The notes below the pieces were generated by a model. That model did no database searches and was not told the DNA's origin. It was given only the letters and a program-made list of their open reading frames with translations. From Aureispira sp. (GTDB lineage Bacteria; Bacteroidota; Bacteroidia; Chitinophagales; Saprospiraceae), in the NCBI GenBank assembly GCA_024222455.1, contig JAAEPD010000124.1:1-39332 (forward strand): 39,332 bases of DNA, in the 5' to 3' direction. The position numbers were made by a program, and so were the translations under genes. How positions within the stretch are numbered: the stretch's first letter is position 1; each line of letters begins with the position of its first letter. Below are positions 15,338 through 24,831 of this stretch, piece after piece.

Positions 15338-16514
15338 ATTTGAGCGTAATCCTCTGGCTAGGTTGCCAAAGTACAGATTGTGATTGGCGTAGATATCTTT
15401 GTAATCCAATTAATGCAGCTATATTCATCATCATAAAATAGCAAGGAATAAGAAATAGCTTGTTTGAATAGGTCGAATTTTGTCTAATCCATCCTAAACT
15501 AGCTAAACTATAGAATAGTGTTTGTAGGACAAATAGAATAGTATATACTCCTCCTAAAACTTGATATAGATATAGATTTAAAAAAAATACAATAACCAAT
15601 AGAATTGGAGTGATAGCCCACCTTAAGAACCGGTGTGAAAAATACTGAAAAGCAAAAATAGAGTGCTTTAGAGGATTTAGTAGGTTTGATGTTTTAGAAA
15701 TTGCCTGAAAACCCCCTGCACATATTCTTATTTTTCGCTTCATTTCTTCTTCTAGGGATAAAGATCCTGTCTCAATAACAAAGGCATCTGCTGCATAGGC
15801 GATACGGTAACCTTGGTTGATTACACTTAACGAGATCAGAAAGTCGTCTAAAATAGTATTGTTGGGAGGAGGAATATACAGTCTTGTACGTATGGCAAAT
15901 AATTCTCCTGCTGCTCCTACTGTAGAATACAAGGAGGCATTCCAAGCCTTTAGTTTAGATTCATATTTCCAATAAATACCTTCTCCATTGCTAGCTGTAG
16001 TTGAGTTTGAAGAACTTATACGCTTTTCTCCAGCAACACAACCTATTTTAGGGTTTTCAAGAGGTTTGACAAGATTAAGTATTGCATCTGTATGAAGGAT
16101 TGTATTCGCATCTGTAAATACAACAACTTCAGATAGAACGAATGGCATAACTCGGTTGATTGCGGCCATTTTTCCAGACCTCTTGGGTTTATGGAAAACT
16201 TTAAAATTGGTATTTTTTTGTAAAAAATGTTCAGAGTTATCTGTAGAACCATCAGTTATAAACCATATTTCAAGAAGTCCTTCTGGGTAGTTTAGTGATT
16301 GACAGTTTTGAATCTTTTGATCTAAAATTTCTAATTCATTGTAAGCTGCTATAATAAGGGTAACTTTTGGTATATCTGAAGATGCAGAAGATTCTTTTTT
16401 AGGTAATAAGATACGCTGCATTTTAACCAAAAACCATAGTAATATACCATAACCAACAAAAGTATAAACAATAATTACCATAAAAAACCAAAATAGATAT
16501 TCAGCTAAAATCAT
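15336..16514 (-). CDS. Membrane glycosyltransferase, GT2 family
   Basis: A processive-type or membrane-bound GT2 enzyme is predicted to add a sugar to the growing lipid-linked oligosaccharide at the inner face of the inner membrane. The frame is open to 16589, but the ATG at 16514 is chosen. It puts an N-terminal membrane helix (ILAEYLFWFFMVIIVYTFVG) at the start and overlaps the upstream gene by only 14 nt. The GT-A core shows IAAYNE (about residues 55-60), TDGSTDNS (about 87-94) and the metal/nucleotide site TDAN (about 134-137); an RICAGG segment follows later. Two or three hydrophobic helices are at the C-terminus. It is the last gene of a two-gene operon. Confidence 0.85.
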   Translation of the reverse strand: MILAEYLFWFFMVIIVYTFVGYGILLWFLVKMQRILLPKKESSASSDIPKVTLIIAAYNELEILDQKIQNCQSLNYPEGLLEIWFITDGSTDNSEHFLQKNTNFKVFHKPKRSGKMAAINRVMPFVLSEVVVFTDANTILHTDAILNLVKPLENPKIGCVAGEKRISSSNSTTASNGEGIYWKYESKLKAWNASLYSTVGAAGELFAIRTRLYIPPPNNTILDDFLISLSVINQGYRIAYAADAFVIETGSLSLEEEMKRKIRICAGGFQAISKTSNLLNPLKHSIFAFQYFSHRFLRWAITPILLVIVFFLNLYLYQVLGGVYTILFVLQTLFYSLASLGWIRQNSTYSNKLFLIPCYFMMMNIAALIGLQRYLRQSQSVLWQPSQRITLK

Positions 16515-17706
16515 AGTTAGGTGTTTTATAGATGTGTTGTATAATAAGATCTGCACTGTTTTTCCAAGTATGTGTTTGTGCAAAATCAATTCTATTTTTT
16601 CTTTTAGTTACTGAATCTTCTTGCAATGCTCTATCTAGTTGCTGTGTATAACTTTCTACATTATGTGCTAAGTATACATAGTTTTTGAAAGTTTGCATAG
16701 TTGGTGTTTGTGTTGCAACTACAGGTTTTCCCATAGCTAGATATTCATCAATTTTTCGAGGATAATTACCTTTTGACATCTCATTGAGTTGCTGGGGGTT
16801 AATACATACGTCAAATCCCTTGATATATCTCGCTAGTTTATCAGCAGGTTGAAAACCTAGGAAATGTACATTAGATAATTGATGGAGGCTACTTTGTTTA
16901 AAATGGTCATCTTCAGGCCCCACTAAAACCCAATCCCATTGAGGATTGTTGGCTGCTAGTTGTTCTAATAATTGAATATTCAGTCTTCTTGATGTTAATA
17001 AGCCAACATAGCCAATAATGGGTTTAGAAAGTTGTTTTAGATAAGTAGGGCGCTCTGTAGATATATAAGGGCTAAATGCTTCTAGGTCACAACCCTGTCC
17101 TACATAGTAAGCGTTAGAATTATATTGTTCAGCATATTGCCTTAAATATTCTGAATTACAAGTGACAATATTAGCTTTTTGGATGAGGTGTTTTTCTGCC
17201 TTTTTTCCATGAGCTTTAAAGTATTTTTGTGAAATTAGATAGTCTCTTATATAGTAAATGAAGAGATCAGGGGTCAATAGTTCCTTTAAGTAAAAACCCA
17301 TAAACATTGAACTATCATTAAAGAGTACAAATTCTTTAAAATTTAATTGTTTAAGGTAACGTTTAATAATTCTAGCTAATCGGTAGTTATTCCAATAGTT
17401 GAACTTTTGAAAGATCTTATAAGATGGTATCCAGTTGATAGATTCAGTTACAATTGGTGGTGTCAATACCCAAAGTGTAGGGGACACTTGCTCAAGAGAA
17501 GGCTTATTGCCATTAATAACAGCAACTCGGTTTTGAGCAACACTAGTTTTTTCTCTTTTAATTAACTCAAACCTACTTATTGGTCTATTAACATATAATA
17601 CTTTATGTTGCTTAGAAAACTCTAGCGCAAGGTTTTTACAGTTACTTCCCATAGTTGTGTCCCATGGTTGAAGGCCAAAAATTAAAATGTGCTTTTGTAT
17701 ATTCAT
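16501..17706 (-). CDS. Glycosyltransferase, GT4-like (GT-B fold)
   Basis: This 401-aa soluble GT-B enzyme begins with a GLQPWDTTMGSNCKNLA segment of the type seen in TuaH-like and other group 1 transferases. The C-terminal nucleotide-sugar-binding half shows GYVGLLTSRRLN, WVLVGPED, and the EYLAMGKPVVAT motif in which the acidic residue usually contacts the donor. It has no membrane helix. It is the first gene of the leftmost polysaccharide operon. A near-palindrome (17818-17832) and a weak sigma-54-like element (17728-17744) lie upstream. The donor sugar cannot be predicted. Confidence 0.85.
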   Translation of the reverse strand: MNIQKHILIFGLQPWDTTMGSNCKNLALEFSKQHKVLYVNRPISRFELIKREKTSVAQNRVAVINGNKPSLEQVSPTLWVLTPPIVTESINWIPSYKIFQKFNYWNNYRLARIIKRYLKQLNFKEFVLFNDSSMFMGFYLKELLTPDLFIYYIRDYLISQKYFKAHGKKAEKHLIQKANIVTCNSEYLRQYAEQYNSNAYYVGQGCDLEAFSPYISTERPTYLKQLSKPIIGYVGLLTSRRLNIQLLEQLAANNPQWDWVLVGPEDDHFKQSSLHQLSNVHFLGFQPADKLARYIKGFDVCINPQQLNEMSKGNYPRKIDEYLAMGKPVVATQTPTMQTFKNYVYLAHNVESYTQQLDRALQEDSVTKRKNRIDFAQTHTWKNSADLIIQHIYKTPNYDFS

Positions 17707-17727
17707 GCTGAGATTTTAGCATAAGTA

Positions 17728-17744
17728 CTTAAAATATTAAGCCC
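17728..17744 (-). promoter_or_regulatory. Weak sigma-54-like element upstream of the GT4/GT2 operon
   Basis: On the minus strand GGGCTTAATATTTTAAG carries GG at the -24 position but T rather than G at the -12 position. It is the weakest of the seven candidates, included because its place, about 95 nt from the palindrome, fits the others. Confidence 0.25.
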
Positions 17745-17817
17745 ATTTTTATTTTGATTGATAATCAACTGTTTATGTATTTTGTTGTCGGAGTGCTATG
17801 TCTTTTTTATGGATTTG

Positions 17818-17832
17818 TTCCATTTTATGGAT
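17818..17832. promoter_or_regulatory. Polysaccharide-locus palindrome, site A
   Basis: TTCCATTTTATGGAT differs from a perfect dyad only at the ends. A further TTATGGA half-site lies just to the left (17808-17814). It sits 111 nt upstream of the GT4 start. Confidence 0.6.
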
Positions 17833-17879
17833 ATTAAATAGACATTTGGTTTACCATACGAATATATTCGCGAAAATGT

Positions 17880-18803
17880 CTAATGAACAACCCAATGACT
17901 TAAGTCTCTTTGTATTAGGTCTTGAAATGCTTTAATGTCCTGAGTATAGACTTCTTGTAGAAGTTGTTGGCGAACGGACTGATCTATAGGCGGTCTTTCT
18001 AGGTTTTTGCTACGAAGTTTACTTACTAAATTTTGTACTTTAAAACTTCTTTTCAATTGTTCTAGTAATATCGGAGAAGTCCTACCTATCCACTTCTTTA
18101 GCAGACTTTTTTGACCAATAAATCTATCAATAAATTTATTTTTAATCTTTCCAGATATATTGTAATGTATGTTTAGGTTAGGTTCAAAAGAACTATCTAC
18201 ATCTAAAAAGGTAAAAATGTCTTTCATGAAAGTATTAGGATCAGCTTTGAAATCATCATATAATAATATTTTGAGTTGATTCTTTGGGAATAACTCAAAG
18301 TATCGATGCATATGCTTATAATAAAAACCTTCTTGAATTAGATCATTCTTCTGCCACCAAATACTGCTTTTATTTAAGCAATCTTTAAACTTTTCTGAAG
18401 GAGCTCTATCCTCTCGAACTAGGTGTAAATATCTAGAGTATAAACGATCCGCAGGGTTCCTGAAAATCCCAATAATTTTCATGTTTGGAGCATGCTGTTT
18501 TATACGTTGAGGTACCAAAGGCATATATTGATACATTGTAGAGGATTCTCCAATAGCTATTTCATCTTTAGCATCTTTAAATAAATTTTGGTAATCTTCC
18601 ATGTTGGTAACTGCCCAAGGATAGTGGAAAAAACCATGAGGATCATCTTTGTCATAACCATTTATTTTTGTTTGTCCTTCTAGTGCAAAGAAATTAGGTT
18701 CTTTGATAGAACTCATATAGATTTCTGGATGTTGTTGCAATACATTGTGCAATGTTGTAGTGCCACTCTTACCAGCACCAATTATTAAGAAGTTGGGTAA
18801 CAT
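17880..18803 (-). CDS. PAPS-dependent sulfotransferase
   Basis: This 307-aa member of the sulfotransferase superfamily is predicted to move sulfate from PAPS to a hydroxyl or amino group on the polysaccharide or its lipid-linked precursor in the cytosol. The 5'-phosphosulfate-binding loop is at the very N-terminus (IIGAGKSGTTTLHN, residues 7-20), and the 3'-phosphate-binding region is IFRNPADRLYSRY (about 113-125). These are the two signature regions of carbohydrate sulfotransferases of the heparan-sulfate type. It has no membrane segment. It is the last gene of the operon that begins with fdtA, 5 nt after a GT2 gene, which ties sulfation to this polymer. Confidence 0.88.
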   Translation of the reverse strand: MLPNFLIIGAGKSGTTTLHNVLQQHPEIYMSSIKEPNFFALEGQTKINGYDKDDPHGFFHYPWAVTNMEDYQNLFKDAKDEIAIGESSTMYQYMPLVPQRIKQHAPNMKIIGIFRNPADRLYSRYLHLVREDRAPSEKFKDCLNKSSIWWQKNDLIQEGFYYKHMHRYFELFPKNQLKILLYDDFKADPNTFMKDIFTFLDVDSSFEPNLNIHYNISGKIKNKFIDRFIGQKSLLKKWIGRTSPILLEQLKRSFKVQNLVSKLRSKNLERPPIDQSVRQQLLQEVYTQDIKAFQDLIQRDLSHWVVH

Positions 18804-18808
18804 AGTAT

Positions 18809-19978
18809 TTAGTTTTGATGAGAATGAGGAGTATGAATGAACTGCTTGTTTGCACCTTTTAGTTTAAACAGAATAAGGAACATAGCTCCCCAAACTTTTG
18901 GAATATATAATAGTGCTTGAAGTGTTGATTTTTGATAATATGTTTTAGGAATTGCTAACAAATTGGCGAATAGATTTAAGGTAAGTGCTACAAACCAATA
19001 TTTGGCAAGGATTCCATTAACAATAAAATGAAGTATAGTACTGAGTAATAAAAAACCAGTCATGAGCAAGCGTGGAGGTAGTAGCATTTGAATTGACTTA
19101 TTAAAAAAATCAATTTGACCTCTTCTTATAAATGCCCATATTGCTGTACCTAAATATCGTTTGCAATAATAGAACTGAGCAGCTATCCAACGTCTGCGCT
19201 GATTTTTGAAAACAGATAGATTAGAAACTTTTTCATCATAGACTCTAAGATTAGGCAAATAATGTATCTTAATTCTATTCTTAATAAGCTCAAGTTCTAG
19301 TTCTTTATCAAAGCCACCTATGGCATTAATATTCTGCATGAAAGCTCTAAATAGATTATACCGAAAAACCATCCCTGATCCCATAAGCCTTCCTGATAAA
19401 CCAAGTTTTTGGTGTCCAAGATTGTATATTGTATTATTTATAGCTTCGCTTAGGCCATCTAAGATGGCTACATCACTATTATTATTTTTAGCGACTCTTT
19501 GTGTTTGTGCTACCAATAAGTTTCTTTGCTGAAAAGCGTCATTCACTTTAAGTAGGTAGTCACTTTCCATTACATTATCTGCATCCAACAGAATAGCAAG
19601 GTCATAATGATGCGCTGGTATTACAGATAGGGCCTTGTTTATAGCTTTTGCTTTAGTGCTTTTTTCAAAGCTTACTTGTATCAATGTACAGGCCATTGCT
19701 TGGAGGGCAACTATAGTTTGAGCCTGAAGACTATCTGCAATAACTATTATTTCATAAGATGATTTATTATAATTCTGGGATAAGGCTTTCTGAACAGTAT
19801 CCAATATTATGTCATCTTCTTTATAGGCAGCTATTAGAATAGCTATATTAGAATAGCTGGAATTATTTTTTTGAGGAATTTGTATTGTTTTGTATTTACT
19901 AGCTAAAGCAAATACAAGCATATAGCATGATGCCCCCCCTAAATAAATAAGGAGAAAAGTAGAAAGAAAATATAGCAT
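18809..19978 (-). CDS. Membrane glycosyltransferase, GT2 family with QRRRW motif
   Basis: An N-terminal membrane helix (residues about 2-25) precedes a GT-A domain with IAAYKED (49-55), the DADN metal site (132-135), a DKELE acid motif (about 224-228) and QRRRW (260-264). This is the D,D,D,Q(Q/R)xRW pattern typical of processive or membrane-embedded GT2 enzymes. Hydrophobic helices follow at about 300-375. It may build or extend a repeating chain at the membrane, although Wzx and Wzy nearby argue for single additions. It is tightly packed in the fdtA operon, 11 nt after the previous gene. Confidence 0.85.
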   Translation of the reverse strand: MLYFLSTFLLIYLGGASCYMLVFALASKYKTIQIPQKNNSSYSNIAILIAAYKEDDIILDTVQKALSQNYNKSSYEIIVIADSLQAQTIVALQAMACTLIQVSFEKSTKAKAINKALSVIPAHHYDLAILLDADNVMESDYLLKVNDAFQQRNLLVAQTQRVAKNNNSDVAILDGLSEAINNTIYNLGHQKLGLSGRLMGSGMVFRYNLFRAFMQNINAIGGFDKELELELIKNRIKIHYLPNLRVYDEKVSNLSVFKNQRRRWIAAQFYYCKRYLGTAIWAFIRRGQIDFFNKSIQMLLPPRLLMTGFLLLSTILHFIVNGILAKYWFVALTLNLFANLLAIPKTYYQKSTLQALLYIPKVWGAMFLILFKLKGANKQFIHTPHSHQN

Positions 19979-19989
19979 AGTCTATTAGT

Positions 19990-20883
19990 TTAATGTTGGT
20001 TAAGATTGAAGTTGCGAATATTCCAAATAAGTGCTTTGAAATATGCTTTTATGTGCGCTGGGTAAAAAATGTTTTGGATAATATGTTTAGGTGTTGTAAA
20101 TAAAGCTATATAAAACCAACTCAAAAGATTAGCCCATGTGCTAAAATGCAATCGAGCATATAGTAATCGATTTCGTGTAAGATAGTAGGTCTTAAGAGGG
20201 CTTGATTTTTGAGTAGCCACAGATTCTTTATGTAGGATTGTGGCTTCTGCTAAATAGAGTATTTGGTAGCCATGTTTTTGTATTCGATGACACCAGTCTA
20301 ATTCCTCATAATATAGAAAATAGCGTTCATTCATTTTTCCTACTACTTGCACTACTTTTTTAGGAACCATCATGGCTGCTCCATGTCCATAATAAGTTAG
20401 TTTAGGCGTTTGATGGAAACTAGAGTTTTTTTGTTTTTTGCCTATAGATGTAGTTCTAAGTGTTATAGGATGCATTTTGTTGCAACCTGCATATTGTAAG
20501 ATGTCTGGTGTATTGTAATATTTTATTTTAGGGCTTACTAAGCCAATATGATTATATTTTTTAAAACTGATAACCAGTGGTTCTATTAGATTTGGTACGA
20601 TTTCAACATCTGGATTTAAGAACAATAAAAACTCTCCAGAAGCTTTATCTATTCCAAGGTTATTACCTCCTGCAAACCCCAAGTTTTTATCACTTTCTAT
20701 TATTTTAATATAATTGAATTTTTGGACTAACCATTCTACATTATCATTGGGCGAAGCATTGTCAACAATAATAATTTCTTTATTCTGATACTCATCTTTT
20801 TCGAGAGAGTGTAGGAGCTGTTCTATTTCCTTAGAGGTGTTATAATTAACAATAATTATAGAAACTAAAGCAGTTGAATTCAT
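19990..20883 (-). CDS. Glycosyltransferase, GT2 rhamnosyltransferase-like
   Basis: This 297-aa GT2 enzyme has the layout of dTDP-rhamnosyltransferase-like proteins: IIIVNYNTSKEIEQLL at the N-terminus, VDNASPNDN, the LFLNPDVEI metal site, and YYEELDWCHRI before a C-terminal amphipathic stretch. A close paralogue with the same FLLYEEFDWCERM pattern is encoded at 31693-32613 on the other strand, so the two probably add similar sugars at different steps. It sits between two other GT genes in the fdtA operon, 4 nt from the upstream one. Confidence 0.85.
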   Translation of the reverse strand: MNSTALVSIIIVNYNTSKEIEQLLHSLEKDEYQNKEIIIVDNASPNDNVEWLVQKFNYIKIIESDKNLGFAGGNNLGIDKASGEFLLFLNPDVEIVPNLIEPLVISFKKYNHIGLVSPKIKYYNTPDILQYAGCNKMHPITLRTTSIGKKQKNSSFHQTPKLTYYGHGAAMMVPKKVVQVVGKMNERYFLYYEELDWCHRIQKHGYQILYLAEATILHKESVATQKSSPLKTYYLTRNRLLYARLHFSTWANLLSWFYIALFTTPKHIIQNIFYPAHIKAYFKALIWNIRNFNLNQH

Positions 20884-20887
20884 AGGT

Positions 20888-21769
20888 CTATCGATTTAGT
20901 ATTGCTAGGAAATTCGGTACCAATAGCCAGAATAATCCTCGGTAAAAAAAACGACTATTTGAAATTGCTTTTGGAAGTAATTGTAGCGCTTTACTTTTAT
21001 GTTGTTTGGCCAGTTGCGGAAAATATACTTTATCTAATTTGTGTCTTGCTATTAAGTATAAGGGATGGTTAACATAGTCATCAATAATTTTTCGCATTTC
21101 TGTATAGATGAGCATAGATTTGTTAATAGTATTATTGGGATGTATTCTGTAGTATCCAAGCACCTTATTTAACATATGAATTTCATATCCAGCAGCAGCA
21201 ATTTTCAGCCACATGTAGTAGTCTTCTATTTTTAAGTCTTCATCATATCCCCCCGTCTCCAATAGTACCTGTCTCCGAATTATAGCATTAGTGGAGACAA
21301 AAGGAAAGTCACGCAAGAAAATATGCTCAAATGAGTACGATCTAGAGGGACTGAAAATTTGTTTAGATATAGGTAATAAGGTATCTTGATGGTCAATTCT
21401 CAAAGCGTTGCCAGAGCTTACTGCTACCTGTTTGTGGGTTTGCATATATGTAACTTGTTTATCAAGTTTATCAAGCATCCAAACGTCGTCTGAACCTGTG
21501 ATACATACATACTTACCTTTGATTCTCTGAATGGTAAAATTAAGGACAGATGTAATTCCCTCATTTTTTTTATTTCTGTAGAGCTTGAAATTATATTTAA
21601 CAGCAAGATGTTTTAGTATTTCAAGGCTATTATCAGTAGATGCATCATCATAGACAATGAGTTCAATACGATCATAACCATATGTTTGGTTGACTATACT
21701 TTCAATAGTTTTAGTGATAAATAGAGCATGGTTATATGATGGAATAATTACAGATACTAATGGTTTCAT
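20888..21769 (-). CDS. Glycosyltransferase, GT2 family
   Basis: A 293-aa soluble GT-A enzyme with IIPSYNHALFITKTI (about 8-22), the nucleotide-binding YDDASTDNS, the metal-binding ITGSDDVW (DD motif) and a conserved EDYYMWLKIA segment carrying the probable catalytic acid. No membrane helix is obvious apart from a weakly hydrophobic C-terminus. Its start overlaps the stop of the flippase gene by 4 nt (ATGA type), so translation is probably coupled. The donor and acceptor are unknown. Confidence 0.85.
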   Translation of the reverse strand: MKPLVSVIIPSYNHALFITKTIESIVNQTYGYDRIELIVYDDASTDNSLEILKHLAVKYNFKLYRNKKNEGITSVLNFTIQRIKGKYVCITGSDDVWMLDKLDKQVTYMQTHKQVAVSSGNALRIDHQDTLLPISKQIFSPSRSYSFEHIFLRDFPFVSTNAIIRRQVLLETGGYDEDLKIEDYYMWLKIAAAGYEIHMLNKVLGYYRIHPNNTINKSMLIYTEMRKIIDDYVNHPLYLIARHKLDKVYFPQLAKQHKSKALQLLPKAISNSRFFYRGLFWLLVPNFLAILNR

Positions 21770-23031
21770 AGTGCTTTATTTTTTTGGTAGAAAAGTAGGT
21801 TTCTAAAAATCCATAGCATTGTCAAAAAATAGAGTATATATGTCAGCATAAATGCTTGAGTCATACCTATAAGGCCAGAATTTTGTACAAAAAACAAGGC
21901 TAGAATTAAGAATAAACTAATGAATATAATTTCGGTAATTATATAAGTTTTAGTCATTGCTTTAGCGAGCATTAAAAAAGACAAAATCCAAGATGCAATC
22001 TTAAATACATCTCCAATTAACTGATAGAGAAAAAGATCACGAATTGTGCTGAATTCTTCAGTAAAGAGTATAACAATAATCAAATCACGGCTGATGAAAA
22101 TCAGAGTAGATAGTACCAATACTATGGGTAGTAAGAATCGATAACCTTTGTAAATTTCTTTTTTAAGTTCTCTCTTATCTTGAATAGATGAGAGTTTCGG
22201 TAAATAGTAAATAGCTAAAGAACTGGTAATAATCGTTAAATAAAGTTCTGATATTTTCCATATTGCTTGCCAATGTCCTGCAGCTTCTGGAGATAGTTCT
22301 AGAATAATATAGTTTCTCAAGTATATTTGGCGAATATTCAGAAGAATAATAGAACAGAAAGCCATTAAAGAAAACTTTAGTAATTTCTGTGCACTACCAT
22401 TATTTTTAATTTTTAAAAAATTTGCTTTAGAAAACCAACTACTTGTTCTTGCAGCTATGATTAGGATAAAAAACCCTATACATTGACTAATTATTAATGC
22501 AATTAGAGCACCTTGAACTCCCCAAAAGAAAACAAAAAAAAGTGTACTTATTAGCCCTATAATACTAGCAGCAATTCTAGCAAGAAGTAGTTTCTTAATC
22601 TCTTGAAAAGCATTGAGTGCATGAGATAAAATTTGAGCTGAAGAATATAAAACTATAGTAAGACTTAATATCAATAGGATAAAATCATATTGTGTAGTAT
22701 TGAAAAGATATAGGCTAATCTCTGTCTTGAAAATAAAAATGAGTAAGGCTAATATACTACTGCTACAAATAGTTATAAGTAAAGATATACTTAATATATT
22801 ACTGTATTTTGAGGGGTCATCTTTATATTCTGATAAATATTTTATTGTACCATTCCCTATACCTAAGTTAGATGTATTATTTGTGATAGATAAAAAACTT
22901 TGGAATTGGCCTACATATGCTACTCCACTAGGTCCAACTAAATAAGCCATAACTTTGACCGAAATCATAGCTGTGAACATTCGAATACTTGTATAAATAG
23001 CAGACAACAGAGTAGTTCGTTTTAAATCCAT
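21766..23031 (-). CDS. wzx: Wzx-type polysaccharide flippase
   Basis: A 421-aa very hydrophobic protein with about twelve predicted membrane helices. The N-terminal region (TTLLSAIYTSIRMFTAMISV, then VAYVGQFQSFLSITNN) is typical of the O-antigen flippase branch of the MOP/MATE superfamily. Its predicted job is to turn the undecaprenyl-diphosphate repeat unit to the periplasmic side. It lies between the fdt sugar genes and the GT genes and shares start/stop overlaps with both neighbours (1 nt with fdtB, 4 nt with the next GT2). Such proteins diverge widely; the family assignment rests on topology, length and context. Confidence 0.85.
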   Translation of the reverse strand: MDLKRTTLLSAIYTSIRMFTAMISVKVMAYLVGPSGVAYVGQFQSFLSITNNTSNLGIGNGTIKYLSEYKDDPSKYSNILSISLLITICSSSILALLIFIFKTEISLYLFNTTQYDFILLILSLTIVLYSSAQILSHALNAFQEIKKLLLARIAASIIGLISTLFFVFFWGVQGALIALIISQCIGFFILIIAARTSSWFSKANFLKIKNNGSAQKLLKFSLMAFCSIILLNIRQIYLRNYIILELSPEAAGHWQAIWKISELYLTIITSSLAIYYLPKLSSIQDKRELKKEIYKGYRFLLPIVLVLSTLIFISRDLIIVILFTEEFSTIRDLFLYQLIGDVFKIASWILSFLMLAKAMTKTYIITEIIFISLFLILALFFVQNSGLIGMTQAFMLTYILYFLTMLWIFRNLLFYQKNKAL

Positions 23032-24158
23032 TATTGAAAAGAATTAATTGCTTCAATAACTCTATTAACTTCTATTGCTGTAAGACTAGGACCTATTGGT
23101 AAACTAAGAACTTCTTGATGTAACTTGTCTGTAATTGAACAGTGTTGATTGGCTAATTCAGGGTAGGCTCCTTGTTTATAGATTGGAGTAGGGTAATGTA
23201 TTAGTGTTTGAATACCATATTTATTTAAATGTTGTTGCAAGGCTTGACGATATGGAGTACGAATAACATACAGGTGCCAAACATGCGCACTAGGATACTT
23301 ATGAGGGCAAGGGGTAACAACATAAGGGTTATTAATTTTTCTATTATAACACTCTGCAATAATTCGTCTGTGATTATTTTCCTTATCTAAGTATTTTAGT
23401 TTTACTCTAAGAACTGCTGCTTGCAATTCGTCTAATCTAGAATTTAGTCCTTTCCATTCATGAATATATTTGCTTGAAGATCCATAATTAGCTAGAGCTC
23501 TAACCATTTTTGCCAGTTGTTCATCATTGGTTAAAACAGCTCCTCCATCTCCCAATGCACCTAAGTTTTTACCAGGGTAAAAGCTTGTAGCTGCTGCATG
23601 ACCCAGATTGCCTGATTTTTTGTAGGGCAAAGAGGCTCCAGCTGATTGTGCTGCATCTTCTATAATGAGCAAGTTATATCGATCTGCAAATGCCTTAAGG
23701 CGATTATCAAAACAAATTTGACCATATAAGTGGACTGGCATAATTGCCTTAGTTTTAGGGCTAAGGTATCGCCTTAGTTTAGATGTATCTAGATTATAAT
23801 TTTCTAAATATGGACTTGCTAATATAGGTTTTAATCCTTCTTCTGATATTGCAAGTACAGTAGCAATAAATGTGTTGTGTGGGACAATGACTTCATCTCC
23901 TTTTGATAGTTTCCCAAGCTTTATGTACGATCGTATTATTAGTCGTAAGGCATCCAAGCCATTGCCCACTCCAACACAAAAACCAACACCTATATAATTA
24001 GCAAATTCTTGTTGAAATGCTTCTACTTCTTTACCCTGAATATACCAACCAGATTCAGTTACTCGGGTCATGGCATTAAGCAATTCATCTTTATAATACA
24101 TGTTTCTTTTTTTGAGATCCAAAAAAGGAACAATTGGTTGTGATCCTACTGTATTCAT
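23031..24158 (-). CDS. fdtB: dTDP-3-amino-3,6-dideoxyhexose aminotransferase (FdtB/QdtB-like, DegT/DnrJ/EryC1/StrS family)
   Basis: A PLP enzyme of 375 aa predicted to aminate C3 of the 3-keto sugar made by the FdtA-like isomerase. The DegT-family landmarks are VPFLDLKKRN at the start, SGWYIQGKEVEAFQQEFA, GVGNGLDALRL, the PLP-contact motif IIEDAAQSAGA, and the Schiff-base lysine in SFYPGKNLGALGDGG. Length and motifs match FdtB/QdtB well. The FdtA and acetyltransferase genes immediately upstream complete the pathway to a dTDP-3-acetamido-3,6-dideoxyhexose (Fuc3NAc or Qui3NAc). Which epimer is made cannot be read from this gene. RmlA and RmlB, needed for the precursor, are not in the window. 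Confidence 0.88.
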   Translation of the reverse strand: MNTVGSQPIVPFLDLKKRNMYYKDELLNAMTRVTESGWYIQGKEVEAFQQEFANYIGVGFCVGVGNGLDALRLIIRSYIKLGKLSKGDEVIVPHNTFIATVLAISEEGLKPILASPYLENYNLDTSKLRRYLSPKTKAIMPVHLYGQICFDNRLKAFADRYNLLIIEDAAQSAGASLPYKKSGNLGHAAATSFYPGKNLGALGDGGAVLTNDEQLAKMVRALANYGSSSKYIHEWKGLNSRLDELQAAVLRVKLKYLDKENNHRRIIAECYNRKINNPYVVTPCPHKYPSAHVWHLYVIRTPYRQALQQHLNKYGIQTLIHYPTPIYKQGAYPELANQHCSITDKLHQEVLSLPIGPSLTAIEVNRVIEAINSFQ

Positions 24159-24262
24159 AGTCTAATAGTATTTTGAGTTTAAAAATGGCATAACAAGCTC
24201 CAGGCTTGATTGGTCTTGTACTAACCAAGCTTAGGAGAGTTATGTCAAAACTAAATGTTGTA

Positions 24263-24796
24263 TTAGGAGTCTTGCTTAAAATTGCAATGGGAACAAGGTA
24301 TATGGGACCGTTGTTTTACTTTTTGGCCACAGGTGCATACATAACCTTTTATTGTAGCAGGGTTCCCATACCATATTGTATTTTCTGGAATGTTTTTAGT
24401 TACAACACTACCTGCTCCAATCATGGCATTTTTACCTATTTTAATGCCAGCTAATATAGTTGCATTAGCTCCAATTGATGCACCTTCTTGTATGGTCGTT
24501 CGGTCAAAATATTCTGGGTGTTTTTTGGACCTAGGGTAGAGATCATTAGTAAATGTAACATTAGGGCCAATAAACACATTGGCTTCTATATATACTCCAT
24601 CCCAAATTTGAACGTTATTTTTAATAGTTACATTATCTCCAATAATCACGTCATTCTCAATAAAACAATGTGAGCAGATATTGCAATGCTCTCCAATCTT
24701 AGCCTGAGGTAATACAACTACATACTGCCAGATTTTAGTTGTATTGCCTATTCTTTGGCTATGTACATAAGAACTTGGATGATAGTGATGTCTCAT
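24263..24796 (-). CDS. Sugar N-acetyltransferase with left-handed beta-helix (FdtC-like)
   Basis: A 177-aa hexapeptide-repeat protein. Repeats such as [67 protein letters not shown] show the left-handed beta-helix of acetyl-CoA-dependent sugar acetyltransferases, which work as trimers. It is predicted to acetylate the amino sugar made by FdtB. The C-terminal tail has CTC and CSHC, a four-cysteine zinc-ribbon-like end seen in the WbpD-like branch. WbpD-type activity on a UDP-sugar is therefore an alternative, but the FdtA and FdtB neighbours favour a dTDP-3-amino sugar. The 104-nt gap to fdtB carries a small TTGGT/ACCAA hairpin but no ORF. Confidence 0.8.
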   Translation of the reverse strand: MRHHYHPSSYVHSQRIGNTTKIWQYVVVLPQAKIGEHCNICSHCFIENDVIIGDNVTIKNNVQIWDGVYIEANVFIGPNVTFTNDLYPRSKKHPEYFDRTTIQEGASIGANATILAGIKIGKNAMIGAGSVVTKNIPENTIWYGNPATIKGYVCTCGQKVKQRSHIPCSHCNFKQDS

Positions 24797-24831
24797 AGTA
24801 TTAGGTGTGTTTGGTTATTGAAAAATCATGG

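Noticed and set aside
15155-15343. 62-aa plus-strand reading frame
   Set aside because: It runs across both the 5' half of the permuted tRNA and tRNA-Leu and into the terminator; it is a by-product of RNA genes.
16183-16196. TTATGGAAAAC half-site resembling the palindrome
   Set aside because: It is inside a glycosyltransferase gene, has no matching left arm and no start codon at the expected distance.
19320-19532. Short plus-strand frames inside the polysaccharide genes (also near 22700, 24206, 24488, 29355, 31132, 35873, 36305)
   Set aside because: All lie fully opposite well-supported genes with conserved motifs, or run from such a gene into its short flanking gap, and show no domain of their own.
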